DNA of 64,000 nucleotides, taken from NCBI GenBank assembly GCA_016212665.1, contig JACREZ010000037.1, positions 1-64,000 on the forward strand, written 5' to 3'. Numbering within the stretch: position 1 is the first letter of the stretch; every line of letters begins with the position of its first letter. A program made the position numbers and the translations under genes. The notes beneath the pieces were generated by a model, which saw only the letters and a program-made list of their open reading frames with translations, did not search any database and was not told the DNA's origin. The DNA comes from Ignavibacteriota bacterium. Its GTDB lineage: Bacteria > Bacteroidota > Ignavibacteria > UBA10030 > SZUA-254. This document shows positions 7,618 to 16,611 of this stretch, piece by piece.

Positions 7618-9678
7618 TCAACCGCGGCTCGACAGCCGTTGAAGCAAACTGTACGCTTCAGCATTATTCGGCGCTACCTCAAGCGCTTTCTGAAACGCGG
7701 CTTGCGCCCGACTCACATCGCCGACACTTACCAATGCTTGCCCGTACAATGTCCACGCGTTCGAGAAATCAGGGTCAACCTTCACGAGCATTTCAAGATA
7801 TTGCAATGCTTTCGGCGCGTTCCCGATTTGCAACATGTACGTTCCGAGAATCCGGTTGCTTTCGATTAAGCGCGGGTCGGCGGCAATGGCTTTTTCATAA
7901 TATCTGATTGCTTCCTGTGTATTCTTCAAGGTCAGATACGTTTGAGCAATTGCTTCATACAACATTCCGAAATCTGCGGGTGCGGCGGCTTCCGATTTTT
8001 TGAAATACTCCATAGCATCGTTGGGCCATCGGGAGATTCGGTTCACACCGTCATAATAATCATTCACAAACTGGTTGCGTATCGGATGAGAATCAGTCAA
8101 CGAAGAATCAATCCAAGGTTGTTCCGCGCGTTTATAGACAATGCCGATTCCCTCCGCATCTCCGCCCGGATGAAAATAATATTGATGATACCATTGACGG
8201 AATTCTTTCTTCGTGAACAATGCCCGTTCTGCGAACGCGCTCGGTTTGAATCCCGTCGAGAATAAAATCCAATCCGGCTTGCGCGACAAAACATACGTCG
8301 AGTTATGATGACGTTCTTTCCATCCGCTTTGCAAATCTTCCAATGGTTCAGGATTGTGAGCGATGGTTTCATCCGTCAATCCCAGCATATCAATGAGCGT
8401 CATCTCGGAGTAAAAAGAAACAGCGCCAATTGTTGAAGCCGCAATGACCGCGCCCGGCTTGCTGTTTGCTTTGAACCACTTCCCCTGTTCCGTCATTTTT
8501 TCAACTAAACCGTTTTCCAAATCGCAATAGCGGCGAACATGGTCGTACGGAATCGAGTACGTGTAGTACGCCAGCACCAATGGCGAAGCGTACACAATAT
8601 ATCTCAGCATCGAACGTTTTTCTTCAAACAATTTATAGAGTTCAAACAAACTTTCCTGCACAAGTAAATACATGAGAGGAAGAATCGAAATGAAGAAACG
8701 GAAATTCGGAAGTACATCACCGCCGACGGAGACGATGTACGCGGTGTACGTAAGAATCAAAAACGAAAGATAGAGAATTTCGGAACTACGTCGTTTCCAG
8801 AGGAGAAGTGCAATCGGAAGAACGAGTAACGCTCCCCAGAATAAATCCATTTGAGCGAATTGCCAGAAGTAATCAACTCCTGCGTTGAAATATTCTTTCG
8901 AGAAACCGGCTTTCGCGTAATACGTGTTTGGGAAAAGCCATCCATAATAGAACAATCTCCATCCCATGAACAGCCCGATGGGAATTGCATAGAGCGCGCC
9001 CCACATCACTAATCGTTTGAATTCTTCTTTTCGATTTCGTTCTTTATCAAGGAACACTTCCGCTATAAAGTGCATCATCGTCAGTCCAAAAAGATACATT
9101 CCCTCCGGTCGAGTAAGCGAAAGAAGAACAAAGGCGAACGGAGCGTAAGCAAATTTCTTCTCCTGTTTTCTTTCTTTGATATATAACCAGACTGATAGCA
9201 CGGTAAGAAACATAAACATCCCCGTTTCCATTCCGCTGATTGACCAATATGCTACCGCGCTGTTGCATGCAAGAAACAAAATAGCAATCAACGAGAAACC
9301 GATTGGCCGGTTCTCGGTTGAAATTTCAAGAGAAAGGCGATACATCAGATAGAGTGTCGCCAGCCCAAACAACACACCAATGATTTGCGAAGTTGAAATC
9401 ATATCGAAGTTGAGAATTGCCGGAACGGCGAGGAGAATCGTCCAAAGAAATGTCGTATATCCTTCCACTCTCTCACCGATGTTGAAGACGAGTCCATGTC
9501 CTTCGGCAAAGTTTTTCACGTACCGGAACGTGATGAAAGAATCGTCCTGAACAAAGTTGAAATGTTTTGCGTGATAGTAAAGCAATCCAAGCAACGCAAT
9601 CAAACCGACAAATTCAATTCGTTTAAACCACGTAGCAGATAGAAAACTTTGCTGTTTTTGTTTTTTTTGTTTCGACAT
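7618..9678 (-). CDS. GT-C membrane glycosyltransferase-like protein with TPR tail
   Basis: The protein has 686 residues. The first 400 hold about ten transmembrane helices, with QDDSFITFRYVKNFAEGHGLVFN soon after the first helix; this acidic-pair loop and the following GERVEGYTTFLW are characteristic of arabinosyl/mannosyltransferase-like GT-C proteins that use polyprenyl-phosphate sugars. A periplasmic region follows, then at least three TPR units (about 575-680, with YEKAIAADPRLIESN and FQKALEVAPNNAEAY). It may glycosylate a lipid-linked glycan or protein; the TPRs could recruit a partner. It starts at ATG with the Lys/Gln-rich tail MSKQKKQKQQ. Confidence 0.78.
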   Translation of the reverse strand: MSKQKKQKQQSFLSATWFKRIEFVGLIALLGLLYYHAKHFNFVQDDSFITFRYVKNFAEGHGLVFNIGERVEGYTTFLWTILLAVPAILNFDMISTSQIIGVLFGLATLYLMYRLSLEISTENRPIGFSLIAILFLACNSAVAYWSISGMETGMFMFLTVLSVWLYIKERKQEKKFAYAPFAFVLLSLTRPEGMYLFGLTMMHFIAEVFLDKERNRKEEFKRLVMWGALYAIPIGLFMGWRLFYYGWLFPNTYYAKAGFSKEYFNAGVDYFWQFAQMDLFWGALLVLPIALLLWKRRSSEILYLSFLILTYTAYIVSVGGDVLPNFRFFISILPLMYLLVQESLFELYKLFEEKRSMLRYIVYASPLVLAYYTYSIPYDHVRRYCDLENGLVEKMTEQGKWFKANSKPGAVIAASTIGAVSFYSEMTLIDMLGLTDETIAHNPEPLEDLQSGWKERHHNSTYVLSRKPDWILFSTGFKPSAFAERALFTKKEFRQWYHQYYFHPGGDAEGIGIVYKRAEQPWIDSSLTDSHPIRNQFVNDYYDGVNRISRWPNDAMEYFKKSEAAAPADFGMLYEAIAQTYLTLKNTQEAIRYYEKAIAADPRLIESNRILGTYMLQIGNAPKALQYLEMLVKVDPDFSNAWTLYGQALVSVGDVSRAQAAFQKALEVAPNNAEAYSLLQRLSSRG

Positions 9679-9742
9679 GAACTAACATTTCTTGTGTTAC
9701 AAAACTGCTGAAGCAGTTTCGATTTCATTTTTTTATTTTCAA

Positions 9743-9862
9743 GGGGCTGTCTCAAAAGTTAGGTTCCATCGTAGGCGCAACCTTCATGGTTGCGATTCCG
9801 CATCAAGAACGCAGACATAAAGTCTGCGGCTACTCTTTTCTTAAACTTATGAGACAACCTCG
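9743..9862. repeat. REP/BIME element (copy 2) nested in GGCTGTCTC terminator-like hairpin
   Basis: Outer inverted repeat GGCTGTCTCAAAAG / CTTATGAGACAACC encloses a GTAG-hairpin-hairpin-CTAC element (9771-9833). Hairpin 1 has arms CGCAACC/GGTTGCG; hairpin 2 has arms CGCAGAC/GTCTGCG. The stems share no sequence with copy 1, yet the layout is the same. It lies between the GT-C and GT9 genes, both on the minus strand. Confidence 0.78.
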
Positions 9863-9865
9863 TTC

Positions 9866-10951
9866 TTACTTCAACAACCGTACACACGAATCGTACACTG
9901 CATCAACCGAAAGATACTGCATACAGTTATTCGGGCAGGTCGGCGAGTAGAAACAATCGCAGTCGAAATCCGGTTCGAGGATTTCCCCGCGGCCGTATAA
10001 CTCGAACTCGTGCTTGTTGAAAATATTATTGAACAGCACCATCTTCTTTTGGAATCCGATGGCAAGGTGCATTCCCATCGTTACGGCGGTGACAATCAAA
10101 TCGCATTGTTTGATTTCATCCATGAACTTCGGCATCGGGAAGTGTCCGAAGTACAATGCACCGCTCGCCTTTTGAAGCCGAAGATTTTTTTCATGTTCTT
10201 GCTCGCCGCCAAGTAGTAACGGAACATATCCTCCTTTCTTCAATCGCTTTGCAAGAGCAATCCAATTTTCTTCTGCCCAGAGGCGCGATGTCCAACGACC
10301 ACCGCAACCGGTGTTCAGTCCGACGATTTTTTTCTTCGATGGAAGTTTCCATTCATGGGCGGGAACATCCGGCATGATGTATTCTTCACCGTTGAATTTG
10401 AAGCCACAGATTTCAAAAATTTCTTCCTGATAACATTTCGTGTTCGCTTTACTTACATCATCGAATACGCCGGTGAGATATTTATGCTCTGCCGCTTCGT
10501 TGATTGGAATACACTTTCCGTTTTTGAACGTGTATCCTTTTTTCGTTTTCGCTTTGAGCAATGAGCAAAGAGCGCTTGCTTCTTTGTCTTTGTCTAAATT
10601 ATAAAGAATATCAAACGGTGTTGCTTGAAGAATGGCAAGACTCTGCGCCGTGTAGGTGAGAATAACATCAACTGATTTCGGAACCACATCGGGAGAATAT
10701 GTAAGCCACCAGATTTCTGCATCAGATTCCACCTGCTTGAGTTTATGGAGCAACGGCGTCGTTCGAATGACGTCGCCGATTGCTCCTAACTTTATGATAA
10801 GGATTCGCTTGCCGACTTTATCATAGTACGTGCACGCGTTTCCTTTTCCATCAACACAATGAACGCCATGTTGCTTGTGCGGCTTACACGGAACGTCTGC
10901 GCGAAAATGACGACAATCCCGTTTTAATTCTGAATACAGAATCTTCTTCAA
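9866..10951 (-). CDS. GT9 heptosyltransferase-family protein with Cys-rich ends
   Basis: This 361-residue protein has the GT9 opening RILIIKLGAIGDVIRTTPLL at about residue 49 and NTGCGGRWTSRLW plus a C-terminal VTAVTMGMHLAIG motif, as in ADP-heptose:LPS transferases. Before the fold sits a 48-residue extension with four cysteines (CRHF, PCKP, HCVD, ACTY). The C-terminus has another cluster, CDCFYSPTCPNNC. Such Cys clusters suggest a metal site or disulfides, but I cannot say which. It probably adds a sugar to the LPS core or a related glycan. Confidence 0.8.
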   Translation of the reverse strand: MKKILYSELKRDCRHFRADVPCKPHKQHGVHCVDGKGNACTYYDKVGKRILIIKLGAIGDVIRTTPLLHKLKQVESDAEIWWLTYSPDVVPKSVDVILTYTAQSLAILQATPFDILYNLDKDKEASALCSLLKAKTKKGYTFKNGKCIPINEAAEHKYLTGVFDDVSKANTKCYQEEIFEICGFKFNGEEYIMPDVPAHEWKLPSKKKIVGLNTGCGGRWTSRLWAEENWIALAKRLKKGGYVPLLLGGEQEHEKNLRLQKASGALYFGHFPMPKFMDEIKQCDLIVTAVTMGMHLAIGFQKKMVLFNNIFNKHEFELYGRGEILEPDFDCDCFYSPTCPNNCMQYLSVDAVYDSCVRLLK

Positions 10952-10957
10952 CTGAAG

Positions 10958-12157
10958 TTACTTCCAAAATTCACTGATGGAATATTCGTCATCACCTTCA
11001 AGCCGTGTTTTGGCAATCATCTCGCCAAGTAAACCGAGCGAGATAAACTGCACACCGACAATTATCATCATCACGCCGGCAAGAAAGAGGGGGCGATTAC
11101 TCAACGCCGTCCGACCTGCAAACCATTCAAATACCAAATACATGCAAACCAGAAAACCTGAAAGCGAAGAAACCGAACCCCAGAATCCGAACAAATGGAG
11201 CGGACGTTGAATGTACCGGGTTGTAAATAACACGGTCAGTAAATCGAGAAATCCTTTCCAGAATCTTCCGATACCAAACTTTGTCTTTCCGTATTTTCGT
11301 GGTGAATGTTTTACCTGAATCTCACCGACCTTGAATCCTTGCCAATGTGCAAGGACGGGAATATACCGGTGAAGTTCACCATACACTTTCACCGACTTCA
11401 CAACTTCTTTCCGGTATGCTTTCAATCCGCAATTGAAATCGTGCAGTTTAATATTGGTCATCACCGACGTAACGAAGTTGAAAAACTTCGAAGGAATCGT
11501 TTTCGAAATCGGGTCTTTCCGTTTTCTCTTCCATCCGGAAACCAAATCAAATCCCTTTTTCAATTCATTGATGAGATTCGGAATTTCTGCCGGGTCATCC
11601 TGCAAATCAGCATCCATCGTTACGATGTAATTTCCTTTTGCATGTTTGAATCCGGCGGCAAGCGCGGCTGACTTTCCGAAATTTCTTCTGAAACGAATAA
11701 TCTTGACACGACGGTCTCTGGCTCTCAATTCGTGAAGAACACGAAGCGAACCATCGGTGCTTCCGTCATCAATAAAAATTATTTCGTACCCGCCTCTCGA
11801 AAGTGCATCGCGTAACTTTCCGTAAAGTTCACGAAGAGATTGTTCCTCATTCAATAGAGGAATAATGACACTCAATTCCGTTTGCCCGCCCTGTTGTCTT
11901 TCATCTTGTCGTCGTTCATCCTGACGTTCTTCCCGTTGCCTCTCATCTCTCGGTTCCCGCTCAACCGATGGTCGTCCGTTTCTTCCCTGTCTTCGATTAT
12001 CTCTCCCTCGTTCACGTTCGCCTCTCTCCGGTCGCTCTCCTCGTTCTCTCCGGTCTCTGAATCTGCGGTCTTGACTTTGTGGTCGTTGTTCCCGCTGTTC
12101 CCCTTCGGATTGAGAATTATTGTTATTTTGTTGTACTTCTTGATTTTGTTCAGTCAT
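10958..12157 (-). CDS. Polyprenyl-phosphate GT2 (DPM1/GtrB-like) with disordered Arg/Glu N-terminus
   Basis: The 399-residue protein starts with about 90 residues almost wholly made of R, E, Q, D, G and N (for example ERGERERGRDNRRQGRN), followed by a standard GT2 domain: LSVIIPLLNEEQSLREL, FIDDGSTDGS, TMDADLQDDPAE. Two C-terminal transmembrane helices (FGFWGSVSSLSGFLV and FLAGVMMIIVGVQFISLG) place it with undecaprenyl-phosphate glucosyl/mannosyl transferases that make lipid-linked sugars for GT-C enzymes such as the neighbour at 7618. The charged tail is not part of the family and its role is unknown. It starts the cluster at ATG 12157. Confidence 0.85.
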   Translation of the reverse strand: MTEQNQEVQQNNNNSQSEGEQREQRPQSQDRRFRDRRERGERPERGERERGRDNRRQGRNGRPSVEREPRDERQREERQDERRQDERQQGGQTELSVIIPLLNEEQSLRELYGKLRDALSRGGYEIIFIDDGSTDGSLRVLHELRARDRRVKIIRFRRNFGKSAALAAGFKHAKGNYIVTMDADLQDDPAEIPNLINELKKGFDLVSGWKRKRKDPISKTIPSKFFNFVTSVMTNIKLHDFNCGLKAYRKEVVKSVKVYGELHRYIPVLAHWQGFKVGEIQVKHSPRKYGKTKFGIGRFWKGFLDLLTVLFTTRYIQRPLHLFGFWGSVSSLSGFLVCMYLVFEWFAGRTALSNRPLFLAGVMMIIVGVQFISLGLLGEMIAKTRLEGDDEYSISEFWK

Positions 12158-12313
12158 TGAACTCCTAATTTATTACATGTGAGTCCAATAATACGATAAA
12201 TTTCGCTTAGAATCAAAGTACCTTTGATAGCAAGATTTGACATATTCCAAATGATTTCTTAGTTTCAAGTAATTCAAATACTTTACTCATCATTTTACTA
12301 TTAGGAATTGTCC

Positions 12314-15300
12314 ATGAGAGTCTTTCGATTCATTACTTCGCTCATCATTTTTAGCCTGCTCGTTCTTCCCTCCATAGTTCTTGCTCAGAAAAGTTGGCTT
12401 GAACAATTCTCAATAGAAAAAGCAAATCAATGGCAGAAAGACCGACTCGTTGCTGAATCAATAGCAACGAAATTGAAAATGCCTGTTCGGGCAGAACGCA
12501 AAGATGGTTCAACCTTCGAACTCCAACGCTTTGAAAACGGCAGACCCGTTATTTTTAAGACAGATAATATCAACGCGGCAAAAACAATTTCAACTAATAA
12601 AGTTCAACCCGGTGGCAGTTCGGGTTACAACTTAACCGGTGCAACAGATACATTAGGTGAATGGGATGCAGGTGGCATCAAGACAACGCATCAGGAATTC
12701 ACCGGCAGAGTAATTCAATCGCAAGGAGGTCTGCATCAACACTCCACTCACGTAGCGGGAACCATGATTGCGGCAGGCGTAACAGCCAATGCAAAAGGAA
12801 TGGCATATCAGGCAAAATTAAAAGCGTATGATTGGAACAGTGATGATGCGGAAATGGCTACAGCCGCATCCGCAGGGATGAAAGTCTCTAACCATTCGTA
12901 TGGAACAATTACCGGATGGGATTTCGATTATTTCGGGGACGGGCAATATGCCTGGTTCGGTGATACACTGATTAGTAAAACGGAAGATTATTCTTTCGGG
13001 TATTATGATAACGATGCAAAAACATGGGATGATATTGCGTACAATGCACCAAACTATTTAATTGTTGTTTCCGCAGGGAATGACAGAGGTGAAGGTCCTT
13101 ATTATGCGCTCAGCCACTGGATATTTGCAAGTGGTCAATGGCGTTGGGTCTATGGACAACGGGATGAAGATGGTGGCTCCACAGGTTACGATTGTATTTC
13201 CGGCACAAGTCTTTCAAAAAATGTTCTCTCTGTCGGGTCTGTAAAAGATTTGACGAGTGGTTATACGAACGCTTCCGCAGTGTTGGCAGAATCCTACACG
13301 GCATGGGGACCAACAGATGATGGACGTATCAAACCCGATGTCGTTGCGAATGGACAATCGTTGTATTCAACCCTTGAAACATCAACCACTGCTTATGGTT
13401 CTTTGTCCGGTACTTCGATGGCTTCACCATCAGTTGCCGGTTCTGTCGGCTTATTGCTTGAACAACAAAAACGGATGCAGGGAACAATTCCGCTTCGTTC
13501 ATCAACAATGAAAGCGATTCTCATTCAAACTGCTGATGAAGCAGGAAGCGCAACCGGTCCTGATTATTCATTTGGATGGGGATTAGTCAATACAAACAAG
13601 GCAGTTCAATTGATGAAGCAAGATTCGATTGACGGTTACGGCTCGCATATTCAGGAACAGCAACTCACGCAAGGTGGAACGTATGAAATTCAACTTTCTT
13701 CAAGCGGAACACAAGCGTTACGCGCGACACTCTGCTGGACAGACCCTTCAGGGACAATTCGTCCCATTGCTCTCGATGATACCACAAGAATGTTAGTGAA
13801 CGACCTTGATTTGAGAATCATCAAAAATGCAACCGGCACAACATACTCTCCCTGGGTGTTGGATGTATTCAATCCCGCGAACGCCGCAACAACCGGAGAT
13901 AATAATCGTGATAACGTCGAGCAAGTGTATGTCGCTTCTCCTTCAAAAGGAACTTATACTCTCCGTGTGACGCACAAAGGAACGCTCACGGGCGGCGCAC
14001 AAAACTTCTCACTCGTCATTAGCGGCAACATATTCAACATCGGACAGTTGGCGCATTTCCAAACAGACACAGTAAAGATTTCACTCCTGCCGAACGATGC
14101 GACAACCAAAACATTTCGCCTGTTCAATAACGGAGACGACACACTGACGTACAGCACAAGTTACACACCACCGATGTGGATGACCATTTCGAACGATGCC
14201 GGTGAGATTGTCGAATATGATTCATCCTTGCTCCAATTAAACATCAACACACAGGATTTAAGTATGTGGACGACGTACAACAGTTCATTTACTCTTACCA
14301 CGAACGATCCGGCTCAAACGACAAAGACAATTTATGTCGTGTTGAACACGCTCGGACCGCTCATCTCGGCTCCTCCATCTTCCGTTGTGATTGAAACAGA
14401 ATTAGCACAAATCAAATATGATACAATAGCGCTTTCAAACGATGGATATTCCGCACTGAATTATCTCATCACTTCAAGTTCTTCCATGATGGCTTCCGGC
14501 GGTTCTGTATTTCCATCATGGTTAACCGTTAGTTCTGATAACGGAACACTGGCTCCGGATGAATCGCTTGACATCGTTCTCACTTTTGACCCTACATCCG
14601 TTCCTGTCGGAGATTATTCAACAACACTCTACTTCTTCAGCAATGATTCGTTGTCAGGAACATTAGAGACAACTCTTGATTTTCATGTTGCTTCACGCAG
14701 GGTTATTTCGGTTGATGTCACTTCAAGATGGAATATTGTGTCTGTTCCAATCAAAGCATTTTCATTTGCTAAGACGGCGCTTTTCCCGAGTGCAATTTCT
14801 GATGCGTTCAAGTACGCCGACGGATACTTCAGTCAAGCAACACTTGAAACCGGAAATGGATATTGGATGAAATTCAATTCTGTCGAAACAATACCGGTTG
14901 ATGGCTACTTGCTTCTCAATGATTCAATAGATGTTGTAAACGGTTGGAATATTATCGGCTCACTTTCTTATCCTGTTGATGTCGCAACAATCACCAGTGA
15001 ACCGGCAGGACTTGTCACAAGTGAATTTGTTGGATTTGAGAACGGATATTTTTCCTCCGATTCAATCATGCCGGGAAAAGCATATTGGGTGAAAGTTTCC
15101 GGCAACGGAAAATTATTGCTTTCAACCAATCCGCTCCTGAATGCCTCAAACAGAATTCACATTATTCCAACGACTGAGTTACCGCCCCCACCGCCTGAAG
15201 GCGATGGCAATGACAATCATCCGGTAAAACCAAGTGAATTTGCTCTCGAACAGAATTACCCCAATCCGTTTAACCCGACGACAAATTTCGGATTGCGAAT

Positions 15301-15526
15301 TGCGGATTTCTCAGCCAACGGCGGCTCCGCTTCTGGCGGAGGATTTGTGACATTGAAAGTATTTAATGTCATAGGAGTGGAAGTTGCCACCGTTCTCAAT
15401 GAAGCAATGGAACCGGGAGTGTATAACATTCAGTGGAATGCAAGTGCATTGCCAAGCGGATTATATTTCTACAAACTCACCGCCGGTTCGTTTACGGATG
15501 TGAAGAAATTAATTTTGATGAAGTGA
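12314..15526 (+). CDS. T9SS-exported S8 subtilisin-like serine protease
   Basis: The protein is about 1070 residues, starting at ATG 12314 with AGGA 8 nt upstream; an in-frame TTG two codons earlier is less likely. A signal peptide (to ...SIVLAQ) is followed by an S8 domain with the catalytic triad recognisable as GEWDAG, HSTHVAGT and GTSMASPSVAG. C-terminal of this lie a P/jelly-roll-like domain (about 440-570), choice-of-anchor-like beta domains, a paired domain beginning SRWNIVSVPI with GYWMKF, also present in the 48813 protein, and a T9SS sorting domain ([15 protein letters not shown] to end). It is exported through the outer membrane. The sorting domain contains an unusual Gly/Ser insert encoded in part by short repeats. 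Confidence 0.88.
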   Translation: MRVFRFITSLIIFSLLVLPSIVLAQKSWLEQFSIEKANQWQKDRLVAESIATKLKMPVRAERKDGSTFELQRFENGRPVIFKTDNINAAKTISTNKVQPGGSSGYNLTGATDTLGEWDAGGIKTTHQEFTGRVIQSQGGLHQHSTHVAGTMIAAGVTANAKGMAYQAKLKAYDWNSDDAEMATAASAGMKVSNHSYGTITGWDFDYFGDGQYAWFGDTLISKTEDYSFGYYDNDAKTWDDIAYNAPNYLIVVSAGNDRGEGPYYALSHWIFASGQWRWVYGQRDEDGGSTGYDCISGTSLSKNVLSVGSVKDLTSGYTNASAVLAESYTAWGPTDDGRIKPDVVANGQSLYSTLETSTTAYGSLSGTSMASPSVAGSVGLLLEQQKRMQGTIPLRSSTMKAILIQTADEAGSATGPDYSFGWGLVNTNKAVQLMKQDSIDGYGSHIQEQQLTQGGTYEIQLSSSGTQALRATLCWTDPSGTIRPIALDDTTRMLVNDLDLRIIKNATGTTYSPWVLDVFNPANAATTGDNNRDNVEQVYVASPSKGTYTLRVTHKGTLTGGAQNFSLVISGNIFNIGQLAHFQTDTVKISLLPNDATTKTFRLFNNGDDTLTYSTSYTPPMWMTISNDAGEIVEYDSSLLQLNINTQDLSMWTTYNSSFTLTTNDPAQTTKTIYVVLNTLGPLISAPPSSVVIETELAQIKYDTIALSNDGYSALNYLITSSSSMMASGGSVFPSWLTVSSDNGTLAPDESLDIVLTFDPTSVPVGDYSTTLYFFSNDSLSGTLETTLDFHVASRRVISVDVTSRWNIVSVPIKAFSFAKTALFPSAISDAFKYADGYFSQATLETGNGYWMKFNSVETIPVDGYLLLNDSIDVVNGWNIIGSLSYPVDVATITSEPAGLVTSEFVGFENGYFSSDSIMPGKAYWVKVSGNGKLLLSTNPLLNASNRIHIIPTTELPPPPPEGDGNDNHPVKPSEFALEQNYPNPFNPTTNFGLRIADFSANGGSASGGGFVTLKVFNVIGVEVATVLNEAMEPGVYNIQWNASALPSGLYFYKLTAGSFTDVKKLILMK

Positions 15527-15551
15527 GTCAAGAAATAGATATAATCCGAAT

Positions 15552-15582
15552 TTTGAATTATTTGATTCTCTTTGTATTATTG
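15552..15582 (+). promoter_or_regulatory. Possible Bacteroidota-type promoter for the his operon
   Basis: TTTG (15552-15555) and TATTATTG (15575-15582) are separated by 19 nt and resemble the TTTG / TAnnTTTG (-33/-7) promoter of Bacteroidota, with one mismatch in the -7 box. It would start transcription just before the leader peptide. The evidence is weak because the region is AT-rich. Confidence 0.3.
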
Positions 15583-15592
15583 AACCAATAAA

Positions 15593-15649
15593 ATGAAATA
15601 TTTTCAACAACACCTTCATGCTTTACATTCTTGCACTCAGACGAGTTAG
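15593..15649 (+). CDS. hisL: Histidine operon leader peptide (18 codons)
   Basis: This short frame from ATG 15593 to TAG 15649 encodes MKYFQQHLHALHSCTQTS, with three His codons (CAC 15611, CAT 15617, CAT 15626) within six codons. It lies 30 nt upstream of a perfect intrinsic terminator, which itself precedes hisG. No Shine-Dalgarno is visible, but the preceding bases are A-rich, as in Bacteroidota and as for the his genes themselves. Its stop codon overlaps the arm of a potential antiterminator. These properties match a ribosome-stalling leader for amino-acid attenuation; I infer the function from position and His density. Confidence 0.65.
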   Translation: MKYFQQHLHALHSCTQTS

Positions 15650-15710
15650 GAATGATATGTAATTTTTAAGATTCTTCTAAACCCGTCTAAGTATTCAGAC
15701 GGGTTTTTTT
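15639..15710 (+). terminator. his attenuator: antiterminator arm plus intrinsic terminator
   Basis: The terminator stem AAACCCGTCT/AGACGGGTTT (15679-15688 and 15697-15706) is 10 bp, with an 8-nt loop, and its T-tract runs through 15710. The 5' arm can alternatively pair with AGACGAGTT (15639-15647) at the end of the leader peptide: AGACG with CGTCT plus GTT with AAC, one mismatch between. A ribosome stalled at the His codons would leave 15639-15647 free to form the antiterminator; one that reaches the stop at 15649 would cover it and allow termination. Confidence 0.68.
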
Positions 15711-15753
15711 ATTTTTACACACCTTCAGTTTGTCTATATTATTATTGAAAAAA

Positions 15754-16611
15754 ATGAATAAAATAAAAATTGCAATTCAAAAAAGTGGCCGTTTAAGTGA
15801 AAAATCACTCGAACTGCTAAAAAATTGTGGCATTAAATTATCTAACGGTGATAGAAAGCTAAAAACAGAAGCACAAAATTTTCCGATAGAAGTGCTGTTT
15901 CTTCGAGATAATGATATTCCACAATACATAGAGCAAGGCGTCGCCGATATCGGCATCTTGGGCGAGAATGAGGTTTGGGAAACCGATAAAAATATAAACA
16001 TTTTAGAAAAACTTGGTTTTGCTGTATGTAAATTATCGTTAGCGATTCCGAAAGAAGAAAACTATACGGGGCTGTCGTATTTCAATAATAAAAAAGTAGC
16101 AACTAGTTATCCAAAAATCATTAGTAAGTTTTTTGAAGAACACAATATTGCCGTTGAGATTGAAGAGATTGGAGGAAGTGTAGAAATTGCCCCAAGTATC
16201 GGATTGGCAGATGGAATTTTTGATATCGTAAGTTCGGGCAGTACTCTTTTAATGAATGGGTTAAAAGAAGTTGAAATTGTATTGAAAAGTGAGGCGGTAC
16301 TTATCAGTAACAAAAACTTAAATGAGGAAAAAAAACTCATTCTTGATAAGTTATTATTTAGAATTAATGCTGTTCGTAAATCATCTGAAAATAAATACAT
16401 TTTGCTTAACGCTCCCAACGAAGCTATATCAAAAATTTCAAGCATACTTCCCGGTATGAAAAGCCCAACTATTTTACCTCTTGCTGCAAAAGGTTGGAGT
16501 AGTATCCACTCGGTGGTAAAAGAAGATGAGTTTTGGGATATTATAGACCAATTAAAAAGTCTTGGCGCCGAAGGAATATTGGTTGTACCTATTGAAAAAA
16601 TGATTGTGTAA
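15754..16611 (+). CDS. hisG: ATP phosphoribosyltransferase HisG (long form)
   Basis: The first enzyme of histidine synthesis, it couples ATP and PRPP. The protein is 285 residues from ATG 15754 (MNKIKIAIQKSGRL), the long HisG form with a C-terminal ACT-like regulatory domain (GMKSPTILPLAAKGW region), so histidine feedback without HisZ is expected. IGGSVEIAPSIGLADGIFDIVSSGSTL is the PRPP-binding region. A TTG further upstream (15730) is in frame but not needed. No Shine-Dalgarno is present; the leader is A-rich. It is followed with zero spacing by hisD. The gene is markedly more AT-rich than the flanking genes. Confidence 0.95.
   Translation: MNKIKIAIQKSGRLSEKSLELLKNCGIKLSNGDRKLKTEAQNFPIEVLFLRDNDIPQYIEQGVADIGILGENEVWETDKNINILEKLGFAVCKLSLAIPKEENYTGLSYFNNKKVATSYPKIISKFFEEHNIAVEIEEIGGSVEIAPSIGLADGIFDIVSSGSTLLMNGLKEVEIVLKSEAVLISNKNLNEEKKLILDKLLFRINAVRKSSENKYILLNAPNEAISKISSILPGMKSPTILPLAAKGWSSIHSVVKEDEFWDIIDQLKSLGAEGILVVPIEKMIV

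Noticed and set aside
12308-12313. TTG start for the subtilase gene
   Set aside because: The ATG two codons later has the better-spaced AGGA and an ordinary signal peptide start.
15593-15710. T-box riboswitch for histidine
   Set aside because: No T-box sequence (AGGGTGGTACCGCG-like) or specifier loop is visible; a leader peptide explains the region better.
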